In this document: one piece after another, positions 1 through 6,609 of the stretch | How the letters are laid out: every line of letters begins with the position of its first letter | Position numbering within the stretch: position 1 is the stretch's first letter | The notes under the pieces: model-generated | What the model was told of the DNA's origin: nothing | Database searches by the model: none | The model's input: the letters and a program-made list of their open reading frames with translations, nothing else | Program-made: the position numbers and the translations under genes | Source: Cellvibrionaceae bacterium | GTDB lineage: Bacteria > Pseudomonadota > Gammaproteobacteria > Pseudomonadales > Cellvibrionaceae | Length of the DNA stretch: 16,680 bases | Direction of reading: 5' to 3' | Assembly (NCBI GenBank): GCA_030597965.1 | Contig: JAUVQU010000029.1 | Span: forward strand, 1 to 16,680

Positions 1-2
1 CT

Positions 3-170
3 ACTCTGCCCGCGTTAGAGCTGTATGACATCACACAGGTTTTCGCTCAGGAAAGCGCACTGCAACAGCGCGGAATAAACACCAGTGATCTTGTGATTCC
101 AACGACCCTGTTATCCAATGACCAGATAAACGATTTAAAACAGCAACAGCATTCTATTTTGAGTTTTTAA
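3..170 (+). CDS. tusC: TusC/DsrF-family sulfur relay subunit, 3' end only
   Basis: The frame is open from the left edge to a TAA at 168-170 and encodes about 55 C-terminal residues. It starts within a TLPALELYDI segment, which resembles the conserved LPALEMYDI-like stretch of TusC, and ends LSF. TusC is the middle subunit of the TusBCD hexamer, which passes persulfide sulfur from TusA to TusE for 2-thiolation of the tRNA wobble uridine. Identity rests on this short tail plus the immediately following tusB and tusE genes in the canonical tusD-C-B-E order. The stop is one base before the tusB ATG. The 5' part and presumably tusD lie outside the window. Confidence 0.8.
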   Translation, partial: TLPALELYDITQVFAQESALQQRGINTSDLVIPTTLLSNDQINDLKQQQHSILSF

Positions 171-171
171 T

Positions 172-474
172 ATGACGTTACACATCGTCAATCGCTCCGC
201 CTTTCAAGACAGCACTTTAAGTCAGTGCATTACTGCGGCTGCCGCAACCGATGTCATCGTGTTAATCGAAGATGGCGTCTATGGCACTCTCAGTGCTTCA
301 AATGATTGGAACGCTCTAAAGCCCATTGCCGAAGACCTGCGTTGCTATGCACTCACAGAAGACCTCTTAGCCCGTGGTTTAAATGATAAAGCAGAGGCAT
401 CCATTCAAACCATTAATATAAATGAGTTTGTTGCGTTAACCACCCAACACAACCCTATCCAAAGCTGGTTTTAA
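172..474 (+). CDS. tusB: TusB/DsrH-family sulfur relay protein
   Basis: This encodes 100 residues, close to the usual TusB length of about 95-100. It begins MTLHIVNRSAF and has the DsrH-like hydrophobic segment DVIVLIEDGVYG (about residues 27-38), the typical second strand and loop of the DsrE-like fold. TusB lacks the catalytic cysteine of TusD and has a structural role in the cytoplasmic TusBCD heterohexamer. It sits one base after the tusC stop and one base before tusE. Both junctions read TAATATG, and no separate ribosome-binding site is obvious, so translation is probably coupled by termination and re-initiation. Position between tusC and tusE supports the call as much as the diverged sequence does. 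Confidence 0.88.
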   Translation: MTLHIVNRSAFQDSTLSQCITAAAATDVIVLIEDGVYGTLSASNDWNALKPIAEDLRCYALTEDLLARGLNDKAEASIQTININEFVALTTQHNPIQSWF

Positions 475-475
475 T

Positions 476-808
476 ATGGCGCTTGTCGTTAATGGTCAAA
501 CCATCGCCACCGATAAGGAAGGCTTTTTAAAGCACCTAGACGACTGGAATGTCGATGTGGCGCACGCATTAGCGGCGCAAGAAAACATCACACTCACCGA
601 TGCGCACTGGCAAATTATTAACGTTTTAAACGCTTTTTATAAAGAGTTTGATCTCTCTCCGGCAATGCGCCCTCTGGTTAAATACGTTGGGATAATGCTG
701 GGGGAGGAGAAAGGTAAGAGTATTTATTTGATGCGTTTATTTCCGCCATCACCCGCGAAAATAGGCAGCAAGATAGCTGGGCTGCCCAGGCCGGATAATT
801 GTTTGTAA
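476..808 (+). CDS. tusE: TusE, DsrC-family sulfurtransferase
   Basis: This encodes 110 residues (E. coli TusE has 109). The family landmarks are present: a DAHWQIINVLNAFY-type helix at about 43-56, SPAMRPLVK at about 61-69, GEEKGKSIYLMRLFP at about 76-90, and the C-terminal arm KIAGLPRPDNCL. Cys109, the penultimate residue, is the sulfur-accepting cysteine. The position 11 residues earlier, which is a second cysteine in true DsrC of dissimilatory sulfur metabolism, is Ser98 here. That makes this the tRNA-thiolation TusE type, working with MnmA, and not a sulfite-reductase partner. It is the last gene of the tus operon. A REP-like cluster begins 23 bp after the stop, and no U-tract terminator is visible. 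Confidence 0.95.
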   Translation: MALVVNGQTIATDKEGFLKHLDDWNVDVAHALAAQENITLTDAHWQIINVLNAFYKEFDLSPAMRPLVKYVGIMLGEEKGKSIYLMRLFPPSPAKIGSKIAGLPRPDNCL

Positions 809-831
809 GGTTGAATTTAGAAAAGAGTTTT

Positions 832-946
832 CGCTTGCACAGCACCAAAAGTAGGCCCTATTAAGGGAGCTCCTACAAAACACACGCCTACCACTGTAGG
901 AGCCAGCCCTGCTGGCGAACGTTCGCTTGCAGGGCAGCTCCTGCAG
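832..946. repeat. REP/REPIN-like palindrome cluster, locus 1
   Basis: Three related elements fill the convergent tusE/yjbQ gap. Element A (832-877, 46 bp) carries GGAGCTCCTACA at its right end. Element B (894-921) starts CTGTAGGAGCC and folds as GCCAGC (902-907), CCT loop, GCTGGC (911-916). Element C (920-946) is a diverged copy of B in the opposite orientation, reading CTGCAGGAGC on the - strand. B and C meet in a perfect 12-bp palindrome, GCGAACGTTCGC, at 915-926. A GTAG foot next to a GC-rich hairpin, in an inverted pair, is the architecture of REP elements and REPINs mobilised by RAYT transposases. RAYT itself is not in this window. Element A recurs inverted at 8161-8206 with about 41 of 46 matches. 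Confidence 0.85.
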
Positions 947-947
947 A

Positions 948-1370
948 TTACACCTTGTCGCAGGAGTCTTTTGCGTAATGCAGCAGAATTTTTCTTTGTG
1001 TCACTTCGTGTCGATGCTCCCAAAGAAAAATCCCCTGCCAAGCCCCCAATGCTAGCTGACTACCCACAACAGGAATACTTAACGAGCTGGCCGTCAACGC
1101 TGCTTTGATATGCGCAGGCATATCATCTGGGCCCTCAAGGGTGTGGGTATACAACGAATCATTTTCCGGGACTAATCGATTGAGCCAACGCTCTAAATCA
1201 TATTTAGCTGAAGGGTCGTGATTTTCCTGAATTAAAAGACTGGCCGATGTGTGTTGAATAAACAGGGTGCATAGGCCATCACCACCCTGCTCAGAAACAA
1301 CGCTCTTAACAGCCTGTGTTACATCGTGCAGACCTTGACCATTAACAGATATCTTAATTGATTGAAGCAA
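948..1370 (-). CDS. yjbQ: YjbQ-family protein (UPF0047, secondary thiamine-phosphate synthase)
   Basis: This encodes 140 residues, a usual length for the family. All signature blocks are visible: HTSASLLIQENHDPS (about 40-54), GPDDMPAHIKA (80-90) and LALGAWQGIFLWEHR (106-120), the last carrying the family's conserved W-GIFLWEHR pattern with putative metal or phosphate ligands. YjbQ from E. coli has weak thiamine-phosphate synthase activity; the true physiological role is unclear. The only start near the family N-terminus is TTG at 1370: an in-frame TAG lies two codons upstream, and AAGG sits about nine bases before the TTG. It is the last gene of the ppsA-rraA group, 35 bp after rraA, and its stop directly abuts the REP cluster. 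Confidence 0.88.
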   Translation of the reverse strand: MLQSIKISVNGQGLHDVTQAVKSVVSEQGGDGLCTLFIQHTSASLLIQENHDPSAKYDLERWLNRLVPENDSLYTHTLEGPDDMPAHIKAALTASSLSIPVVGSQLALGAWQGIFLWEHRHEVTQRKILLHYAKDSCDKV

Positions 1371-1405
1371 AGTCTATAACCTTAAAGGTTTCTGTGTATG
1401 GGGAA

Positions 1406-1888
1406 CTAAACAAGTAATGGTTGCTGCGCAATAATAATACCGTTCACATCAGCATAGAGGGAATCACCAGGGCAAATAGTGACGCCAGCAAACGAAACAT
1501 TTACATCAACATCACCATGGCCCCGCTTTTCGGTTTTCATTGGATGAGTATTTAGCGCCTTAACACCCAGATCGAGTTCGCGAATAATCTCAGCATCGCG
1601 AATACAGCCATACATAATGATGCCCTCCCAACCATTATTCATGGCTTTCTCGGCCAACATATCACCTAAGCAAGCTCGCCTGAGCGATCCTCCAGCATCC
1701 ACGACCATGACACGGCCTTTGCCATCTTGCTCCACCAGCTCTTTAACTTTCGAGTTATCCTCGAAGCATTTAATCGTCGCCACTTCCCCACAAAAAGACT
1801 CTCGACCGCCATAAGAATTGAAAATTGGATCAAGCACACTAACGCTTTCTGGGTATTCGTCACAAAGGTCTGGGGTGGTAAAAGCCAT
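1406..1888 (-). CDS. rraA: RraA-like protein (RNase E activity regulator / HMG aldolase-oxaloacetate decarboxylase homologue)
   Basis: This encodes 160 residues, against 161 in E. coli RraA. It has GGRESF (27-32), KCFEDN (40-45), VVDAGGSLRRACLGD (62-76), GWEGIIMYG (86-94) and GDSLYADVNGIII (141-153). E. coli RraA binds RNase E and inhibits it. However, this protein keeps the full D76-X20-R97-D98 motif that defines the class II HMG/CHA aldolase and oxaloacetate decarboxylase members of the fold, where E. coli RraA has R-Q in place of R-D. An enzymatic role is therefore plausible, and the nearby ppsA, which uses pyruvate, fits it. The ATG is preceded by GAGGAT. It follows the Rieske gene by 26 bp. 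The fold is certain; the function is divided between the two possibilities. Confidence 0.9.
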   Translation of the reverse strand: MAFTTPDLCDEYPESVSVLDPIFNSYGGRESFCGEVATIKCFEDNSKVKELVEQDGKGRVMVVDAGGSLRRACLGDMLAEKAMNNGWEGIIMYGCIRDAEIIRELDLGVKALNTHPMKTEKRGHGDVDVNVSFAGVTICPGDSLYADVNGIIIAQQPLLV

Positions 1889-1914
1889 TTTTCATCCTCA
1901 TTATTATAGATATC

Positions 1915-2214
1915 TTATAGCATTACACCGATCTGATTACCCTCATAAGTCGGCGTAATAAATTTTAGAGTATTAGGGCAATTAGTCGCTCGACCCGTGA
2001 GCAGGTTAAATTCTATACCGTGCCGTGAACAGCGTATTGTGTCGCCAACGAGCGTTGCCTGCGTGAGTGGTGCATCCTGATGAGGGCATCGATTTTCAAT
2101 GATATGTGTTTGATTATTGCTATGCACCAGCAACAATTGATGGGAACCAACCTGGAAAGGCCGCATGTAACCCTCACATAACTGGTGAAGCTTCTCCAGC
2201 GGGTAGAATGTCAT
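1915..2214 (-). CDS. Small stand-alone Rieske [2Fe-2S] protein
   Basis: This encodes 99 residues. The cluster-binding motifs are complete: C43-P-H45 (RCPHQDAPL) and C62-S-R-H65 (CSRHGIEF), 16 residues apart, the soluble Rieske ferredoxin pattern. There is no signal peptide, membrane anchor or oxygenase domain, so it should be a cytoplasmic electron carrier or a small redox subunit. The ATG at 2214 is chosen over an in-frame TTG one codon earlier because GGGGG lies six bases before the ATG. The gene begins inside the last 41 bases of the alpha/beta hydrolase gene, which suggests translational coupling and a shared task. The redox partner is unknown. The domain call is secure, the role is not. 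Confidence 0.88.
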   Translation of the reverse strand: MTFYPLEKLHQLCEGYMRPFQVGSHQLLLVHSNNQTHIIENRCPHQDAPLTQATLVGDTIRCSRHGIEFNLLTGRATNCPNTLKFITPTYEGNQIGVML

Positions 2215-3142
2215 CAATAACCCCCTTTTCTAAAAAATCTAGCAGCGGCTCACTCAAACAATCCAGCATTGTGCTATCCATCAAGCTGATAGACATCTGC
2301 TCGGCACTGAATGAATCTTCCGGGACATCAATATTAACCCGAGAAAATACGTTAGTTTTTAACTTTGCAATATCTTCAATAAATGATTGTTCAGGGTCAG
2401 CTAATAAGACTAGCGGAAGTCGAAGAGAAGTTAAACTTTGATTAATTCGCACATTCATACTGGCGCCAAAGTATGAAAAGGGACTTAGCTCTTTGGTTAA
2501 TTCCCGCAAAATATTAATTGGTTCATGCTCGGGGCCTATTTTGCTGTTTGTATTATAGCCTTTCAGCAGGGTCACATAACGGTGGGCACCAGGCATTGAT
2601 GCCCCTCTGGGCAATTGTGCAGGCCGGCCCAGGCCAATGAGTGATTGTATATTCTGCTGCTGTAAACGACCCGAAGCCAGAGACATTAATACGGACGCCG
2701 CGCCTTCGGAGCAAGCGATCCAATGTGGGATTTTTCTCGACTTTTCTCTAACAAAACAATTAACGGCAGGAATATCAAAACGGGCGTAATCACCCAATGT
2801 ATTTGATTCATACTGCTTATTGACGGGAGAGAGACCATGACCTCGCTGCTCCATCAGCCAAACATGGCAACCTGCGGCGACGAGACGTCTGGCAATGCAG
2901 TCGGAACCCTGTGACAGCCACAAACCACGGTTTTGGTAATTTCCATGCAGCAGAACCACAGCAGGCCGGCTTTTTACTAACGCACGACTGATTTGCTTAA
3001 CCGGTCTCAAATGAGTAACAGCTATTTCAACACTAGGATCATTACTGTTACCAGGCTTAATTAGATAGACATCTTCTGTCAGTTCACCCTGAACATCCGC
3101 ACGAATTAAACGTGCAGGAAAAAATTTACTGCTGCTTTTCAC
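2174..3142 (-). CDS. Alpha/beta hydrolase fold protein, probably with an incomplete triad
   Basis: This encodes 322 residues from a GTG start with AGGG six bases upstream; ppsA ends 19 bp before it. Fold landmarks are AVVLLHGNYQNRG (61-73, oxyanion-hole HGN), CHVWLMEQRGHGLS (92-105) and the nucleophile elbow IACSEGAAS (142-150) with Ser145; the usual first glycine of GxSxG is Ala. Asp249 in LLADPEQSF is at the usual acid position. No histidine occurs anywhere after residue 206, so the triad histidine expected near the C-terminus is not visible. From memory, Pseudomonas has an esterase/lipase-like gene at the same place after ppsA. No signal peptide is apparent. Substrate unknown. It overlaps the Rieske gene downstream. 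Confidence 0.82.
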   Translation of the reverse strand: MKSSSKFFPARLIRADVQGELTEDVYLIKPGNSNDPSVEIAVTHLRPVKQISRALVKSRPAVVLLHGNYQNRGLWLSQGSDCIARRLVAAGCHVWLMEQRGHGLSPVNKQYESNTLGDYARFDIPAVNCFVREKSRKIPHWIACSEGAASVLMSLASGRLQQQNIQSLIGLGRPAQLPRGASMPGAHRYVTLLKGYNTNSKIGPEHEPINILRELTKELSPFSYFGASMNVRINQSLTSLRLPLVLLADPEQSFIEDIAKLKTNVFSRVNIDVPEDSFSAEQMSISLMDSTMLDCLSEPLLDFLEKGVIDDILPAGEASPVM

Positions 3143-3161
3143 GAACTACCCTATAGTGTTG

Positions 3162-5549
3162 TTACTGCTTAGATTTTTCCGCTTCTGCACTCAAGTATAA
3201 CCAAGTGTCTATTAACGTATCTGGGTTGAGGGAGACAGTATCAATACCCTGCTCTACCAACCAAACAGCAAAGTCCACATGATCTGAAGGGCCCTGCCCA
3301 CAAATTCCCACGTACTTACCCGCTTTCTTACAGGCTTGTATCGCCATGCTGAGTAAAGCCTTAACAGCATCATTGCGCTCATCAAACAGGTGCGCCAATA
3401 AGCCAGAATCCCGATCTACTCCAAGCGTAAGTTGTGTAAGGTCATTAGAGCCAATAGAGAAACCATCAAAGTATTGTAAGAAATCATCGGCCAGCAAGGC
3501 GTTTGAAGGTATTTCACACATCATAATGACACGCAGACCGTTTTCACCTCGACGTAAACCTTTCTCAGCCAACAGCTCCACCACCTGTTTTGCCTCATCG
3601 GGCGTGCGAACAAACGGCACCATCACCTCAACATTTGTTAAACCCATTTCTTCGCGAACATAGCGCAGTGCTTCGCACTCCAGTGTAAAACAGTCTTCAA
3701 ATTCTTCCGCGACATAGCGGGCAGCCCCCCTAAAGCCGAGCATTGGATTTTCTTCGATCGGCTCAAACTGCTCACCACCCAAAAGGTGCGCATACTCATT
3801 CGATTTAAAGTCAGACATGCGAACAATAACTTTCTCAGGTGCAAAGGCCGCCGCTAACGTTGCCACACCTTCCGCTACCTTGGCGATGTAGAACTCACGA
3901 GGAGAGTTGTAACCTTGAATACGGCGGTCGATCTGTCGCGCAACCGATGGCGGCATACTATCGTAATTAAGCAGCGCTTTAGGGTGTACACCCACCATGC
4001 GATTAATAATAAATTCAAGCCGCGCCAAGCCTATACCCGCATGGGGTAGGCGCTGAAAGTCAAAAGCTCGATCAGGATTGCCTACGTTGAGCATCAACTT
4101 TATAGGCAGTGGCGGCATAGCCTCAATATCTTTTTTATCAACTTGAAAGGGTAAATTACCTTGGTACACAAAGCCAGTATCACCCTCGGCACAGGAAACC
4201 GTCACTGGCTGTCCAGCCTCCAATAACTCAGTCGCATTACCACAACCTACCACCGCCGGAATACCCAGTTCGCGAGCAATAATCGCCGCGTGGCAAGTAC
4301 GGCCACCACGGTTGGTCACAATCGCACTGGCTCGCTTCATCACAGGTTCCCAGTCGGGATCTGTCATATCCGTGACCAGTACATCGCCTGGCTGGAGAGA
4401 ATTCATGTGATCGATATCAGTCAAAAGACAAACTTTACCTGCGCCAATACGTTGCCCGATGCTGCGTCCCTCACACAGCACCGCGCCCTTTTGTTGCAGC
4501 GTATAACGTTCGTAAGTATTGCCGTCGGTGTGATGTTGAACCGTCTCCGGACGCGCCTGAACAATAAACAAATCACCACTGATACCATCTTTGGCCCATT
4601 CAACATCCATCGGCTTGCCATAATGCTGCTCGATGATTAAAGCCTGACGAGCTAGAGAAATAGCATCTGCGTCACTAATAGAAAATTGACTCGACTCTGC
4701 GGCGCTGACCGGAATAGTCTCAATGGTCTTACCCACGGATTTATCCACGCTGTAAATCATCTTGGTGGCTTTAGTGCCAAGCTTGCGGCGTAGTATCGGC
4801 TGTTTATCAGTATTTAACGTGGGTTTGTAGAGATAAAACTCATCAGGGTTGACCGCACCCTGCACCACCGACTCACCCAAACCGTAGGCGGAGGTAATAA
4901 AAATAGAATCTGTAAATCCGGATTCAGTATCCAAGGTGAACATCACACCACTGCTGGCGAGGTCACTGCGCACCATGCACTGGATACCTGCAGATAACGC
5001 TACCCCTCGATGATCAAAGCCCTGATGCTCTCGATACGCGATGGCGCGGTCATTAAACAAAGACGCAAAGACTTGTTTAATGGCGGTAAAAACAGCTTCT
5101 AGGCCGTGAATATTGAGAAAGGTTTCCTGCTGCCCAGCAAATGATGCATCCGGCAGGTCTTCTGCGGTTGCCGATGAACGCACGGCAAAGGTTTGTTCGC
5201 TATCACCGTGGGTTAGCTGTTGATAGGCATCTGTAACTGTGTCCGTAAATTCTTTTGAGAAGGGCACTTCTAAAATGGCGCCGCGAATCTCAGCACCGAC
5301 AAGCTTAAGCGAAGTAATATCCTCAACATCAAGCTCGTCGAGTAAACCGTAGATGCGCTCAGTTAAATGATTTTCGGAAAAGAAATCGCGGTAAGCCTGG
5401 GCAGTGGTAGCAAAACCGCCGGGAATAGATACGCCCAAGCCGGCCAAGTTACTGATCATCTCACCCAGCGAAGCGTTTTTACCACCCACCGTATCAACCT
5501 GGCTGATGCTTAACTCTTCAAAGGGAATCACATAAGTATTAGCGATCAT
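3162..5549 (-). CDS. ppsA: Phosphoenolpyruvate synthase
   Basis: This encodes 795 residues from the ATG at 5549 (E. coli has 792). An in-frame TTG two codons upstream is less likely. The enzyme converts pyruvate, ATP and water to PEP, AMP and phosphate for gluconeogenesis. The N-terminal nucleotide-binding domain shows VGGKNASLGEMI (21-32) and AVRSSATAEDLPDASFAGQQ (122-141). The phosphohistidine domain has GGRTCHAAIIARELGIP (415-431), with catalytic His420 and, two residues before it, Thr418, the residue that PpsR phosphorylates and dephosphorylates. The TIM-barrel domain has MMCEIPSN, GSNDLTQL (700-707) and the catalytic cysteine region GICGQ (Cys750). All catalytic motifs are intact. It is first in the operon with hydrolase, Rieske, rraA and yjbQ, and divergent from ppsR. 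Confidence 0.98.
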   Translation of the reverse strand: MIANTYVIPFEELSISQVDTVGGKNASLGEMISNLAGLGVSIPGGFATTAQAYRDFFSENHLTERIYGLLDELDVEDITSLKLVGAEIRGAILEVPFSKEFTDTVTDAYQQLTHGDSEQTFAVRSSATAEDLPDASFAGQQETFLNIHGLEAVFTAIKQVFASLFNDRAIAYREHQGFDHRGVALSAGIQCMVRSDLASSGVMFTLDTESGFTDSIFITSAYGLGESVVQGAVNPDEFYLYKPTLNTDKQPILRRKLGTKATKMIYSVDKSVGKTIETIPVSAAESSQFSISDADAISLARQALIIEQHYGKPMDVEWAKDGISGDLFIVQARPETVQHHTDGNTYERYTLQQKGAVLCEGRSIGQRIGAGKVCLLTDIDHMNSLQPGDVLVTDMTDPDWEPVMKRASAIVTNRGGRTCHAAIIARELGIPAVVGCGNATELLEAGQPVTVSCAEGDTGFVYQGNLPFQVDKKDIEAMPPLPIKLMLNVGNPDRAFDFQRLPHAGIGLARLEFIINRMVGVHPKALLNYDSMPPSVARQIDRRIQGYNSPREFYIAKVAEGVATLAAAFAPEKVIVRMSDFKSNEYAHLLGGEQFEPIEENPMLGFRGAARYVAEEFEDCFTLECEALRYVREEMGLTNVEVMVPFVRTPDEAKQVVELLAEKGLRRGENGLRVIMMCEIPSNALLADDFLQYFDGFSIGSNDLTQLTLGVDRDSGLLAHLFDERNDAVKALLSMAIQACKKAGKYVGICGQGPSDHVDFAVWLVEQGIDTVSLNPDTLIDTWLYLSAEAEKSKQ

Positions 5550-5709
5550 TCTCAACCCGTCCCAGCAGCAAATATCACGAATAATAGACCAAAATTATAC
5601 GTTATCTACCGCTTTATCGCTGTTCGTTTTACAGCCAATTTATAATAATTTTCAGATTCTAAGAACAGAATCTAAGAACTTGATAAACTCACACTATTCA
5701 CACTTTTTA
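5550..5709. promoter_or_regulatory. Divergent ppsA/ppsR promoter region with repeated motif
   Basis: This 160-bp spacer serves ppsA (-) and ppsR (+). A TATAAT lies on the + strand at 5641-5646, facing ppsR, and another on the - strand at 5594-5599, facing ppsA. Neither has a good -35 match at the right distance, so both are tentative. Downstream of the + box, TCTAAGAAC occurs twice (5658-5666 and 5671-5679, 13 bp apart), and GATTCT (5655-5660) pairs with AGAATC (5667-5672). These are operator-like or 5' UTR structures of unknown function. No ribosome-binding site for ppsR is evident here. Confidence 0.4.
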
Positions 5710-6540
5710 ATGATGGCTATGAAACGACTGATCTACTTTATCTCTGATGGCACAGGCATTACGGCTGAAACCTTAGGTCACAGTCTGTTATCGCAATTTA
5801 CCGGCAATGGCTTTGAGCTAATCACTCTGCCTTACATAGACACTGTAGCTAAAGCCGAAGAAACCGTCGCCGAAATTAACCAAGCGAATACCAGCAACAC
5901 ACAACAAGCCATTGTTTTTAGCTCGATTGTAAACCCTGAGATTCGCAACACCCTAAGTACAGCCAATGCCAAAAATTTAGACTTGTTTGAATACTTCCTA
6001 CCTGTGCTGAGTGAAACACTTGAACAAGAACCCAATCAGCTGGTGGGCCAATCCCACGCGATAAACAGCAACATGTACTCATACACACACCGTATGAAAG
6101 CCGTACACTACGCACTGGAAAACGACGATGGCCAACACCTTAAAGATTATAACAACGCCGATATCATTTTGGTTGGTGTATCCCGATGTGGTAAAACACC
6201 GACATGCCTCTATTTAGCTTTGCATTTTGGCGTACATGCGGCCAACTACCCAATAACGGAGGATGACATGACCAACAACAACCTTCCCCCTGCCCTACAA
6301 GCACAGCGAAATAAACTCTACGCCTTGACCATTGACAGTGAGCGACTATCGTCAATTCGCAATGAGCGCAGAGCTAACAGCACCTACGCCTCATTTGAAC
6401 AGTGTGATTATGAAGTGCGATTTGTAGAATCCATGATGAAAAAAGCACGCATTCCCACGCTTAATTCAACACAGTTATCGATAGAAGAGATTTCTGCTCG
6501 CATCATGAAGGACACGGGCTTGAAACGTCATAGCAGCTAG
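5710..6540 (+). CDS. ppsR: PEP synthase regulatory protein (bifunctional kinase/pyrophosphorylase)
   Basis: This encodes 276 residues from the ATG at 5710 (E. coli YdiA/PpsR is 277). The N-terminus has the family's ISDGTGITAETLG (11-23). The P-loop-like nucleotide motif GVSRCGKTPT is at 156-165, followed by LYLALHFGVHAANYP; the late block is LTIDSERLSSIRNERR. PpsR inactivates PEP synthase by ADP-dependent phosphorylation of the threonine beside its catalytic histidine, and reactivates it by phosphate-dependent dephosphorylation, releasing pyrophosphate. Its target, ppsA, is divergently transcribed next door. Candidate starts are the clustered ATGs at 5710, 5713 and 5719 and a TTG at 5680. None has a good Shine-Dalgarno sequence. 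MKRLIYFISDGTG from 5719 best matches the family N-terminus. Confidence 0.96.
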   Translation: MMAMKRLIYFISDGTGITAETLGHSLLSQFTGNGFELITLPYIDTVAKAEETVAEINQANTSNTQQAIVFSSIVNPEIRNTLSTANAKNLDLFEYFLPVLSETLEQEPNQLVGQSHAINSNMYSYTHRMKAVHYALENDDGQHLKDYNNADIILVGVSRCGKTPTCLYLALHFGVHAANYPITEDDMTNNNLPPALQAQRNKLYALTIDSERLSSIRNERRANSTYASFEQCDYEVRFVESMMKKARIPTLNSTQLSIEEISARIMKDTGLKRHSS

Positions 6541-6609
6541 TCTGACCGAGCCCCAACCTCTACAATACAACGCCCTACATTTATTAAAAGAACTGCACAA
6601 GCGAGCCTC

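Noticed and set aside
476..808. Dissimilatory DsrC of a sulfur-oxidation pathway
   Set aside because: Only the penultimate cysteine is present. Ser98 replaces the second redox cysteine and no dsrAB genes are near, so TusE is the better call.
817..1041. A 74-codon open frame on the - strand across the REP cluster
   Set aside because: Most of it is REP-like DNA and the rest is antisense-frame overlap with the 3' end of yjbQ. The peptide is only a translation of the repeat, and no ribosome-binding site supports it.
5680..5709. TTG start for ppsR ten codons upstream of the first ATG
   Set aside because: The added residues do not resemble the PpsR N-terminus, and the TTG falls within the leader repeats.
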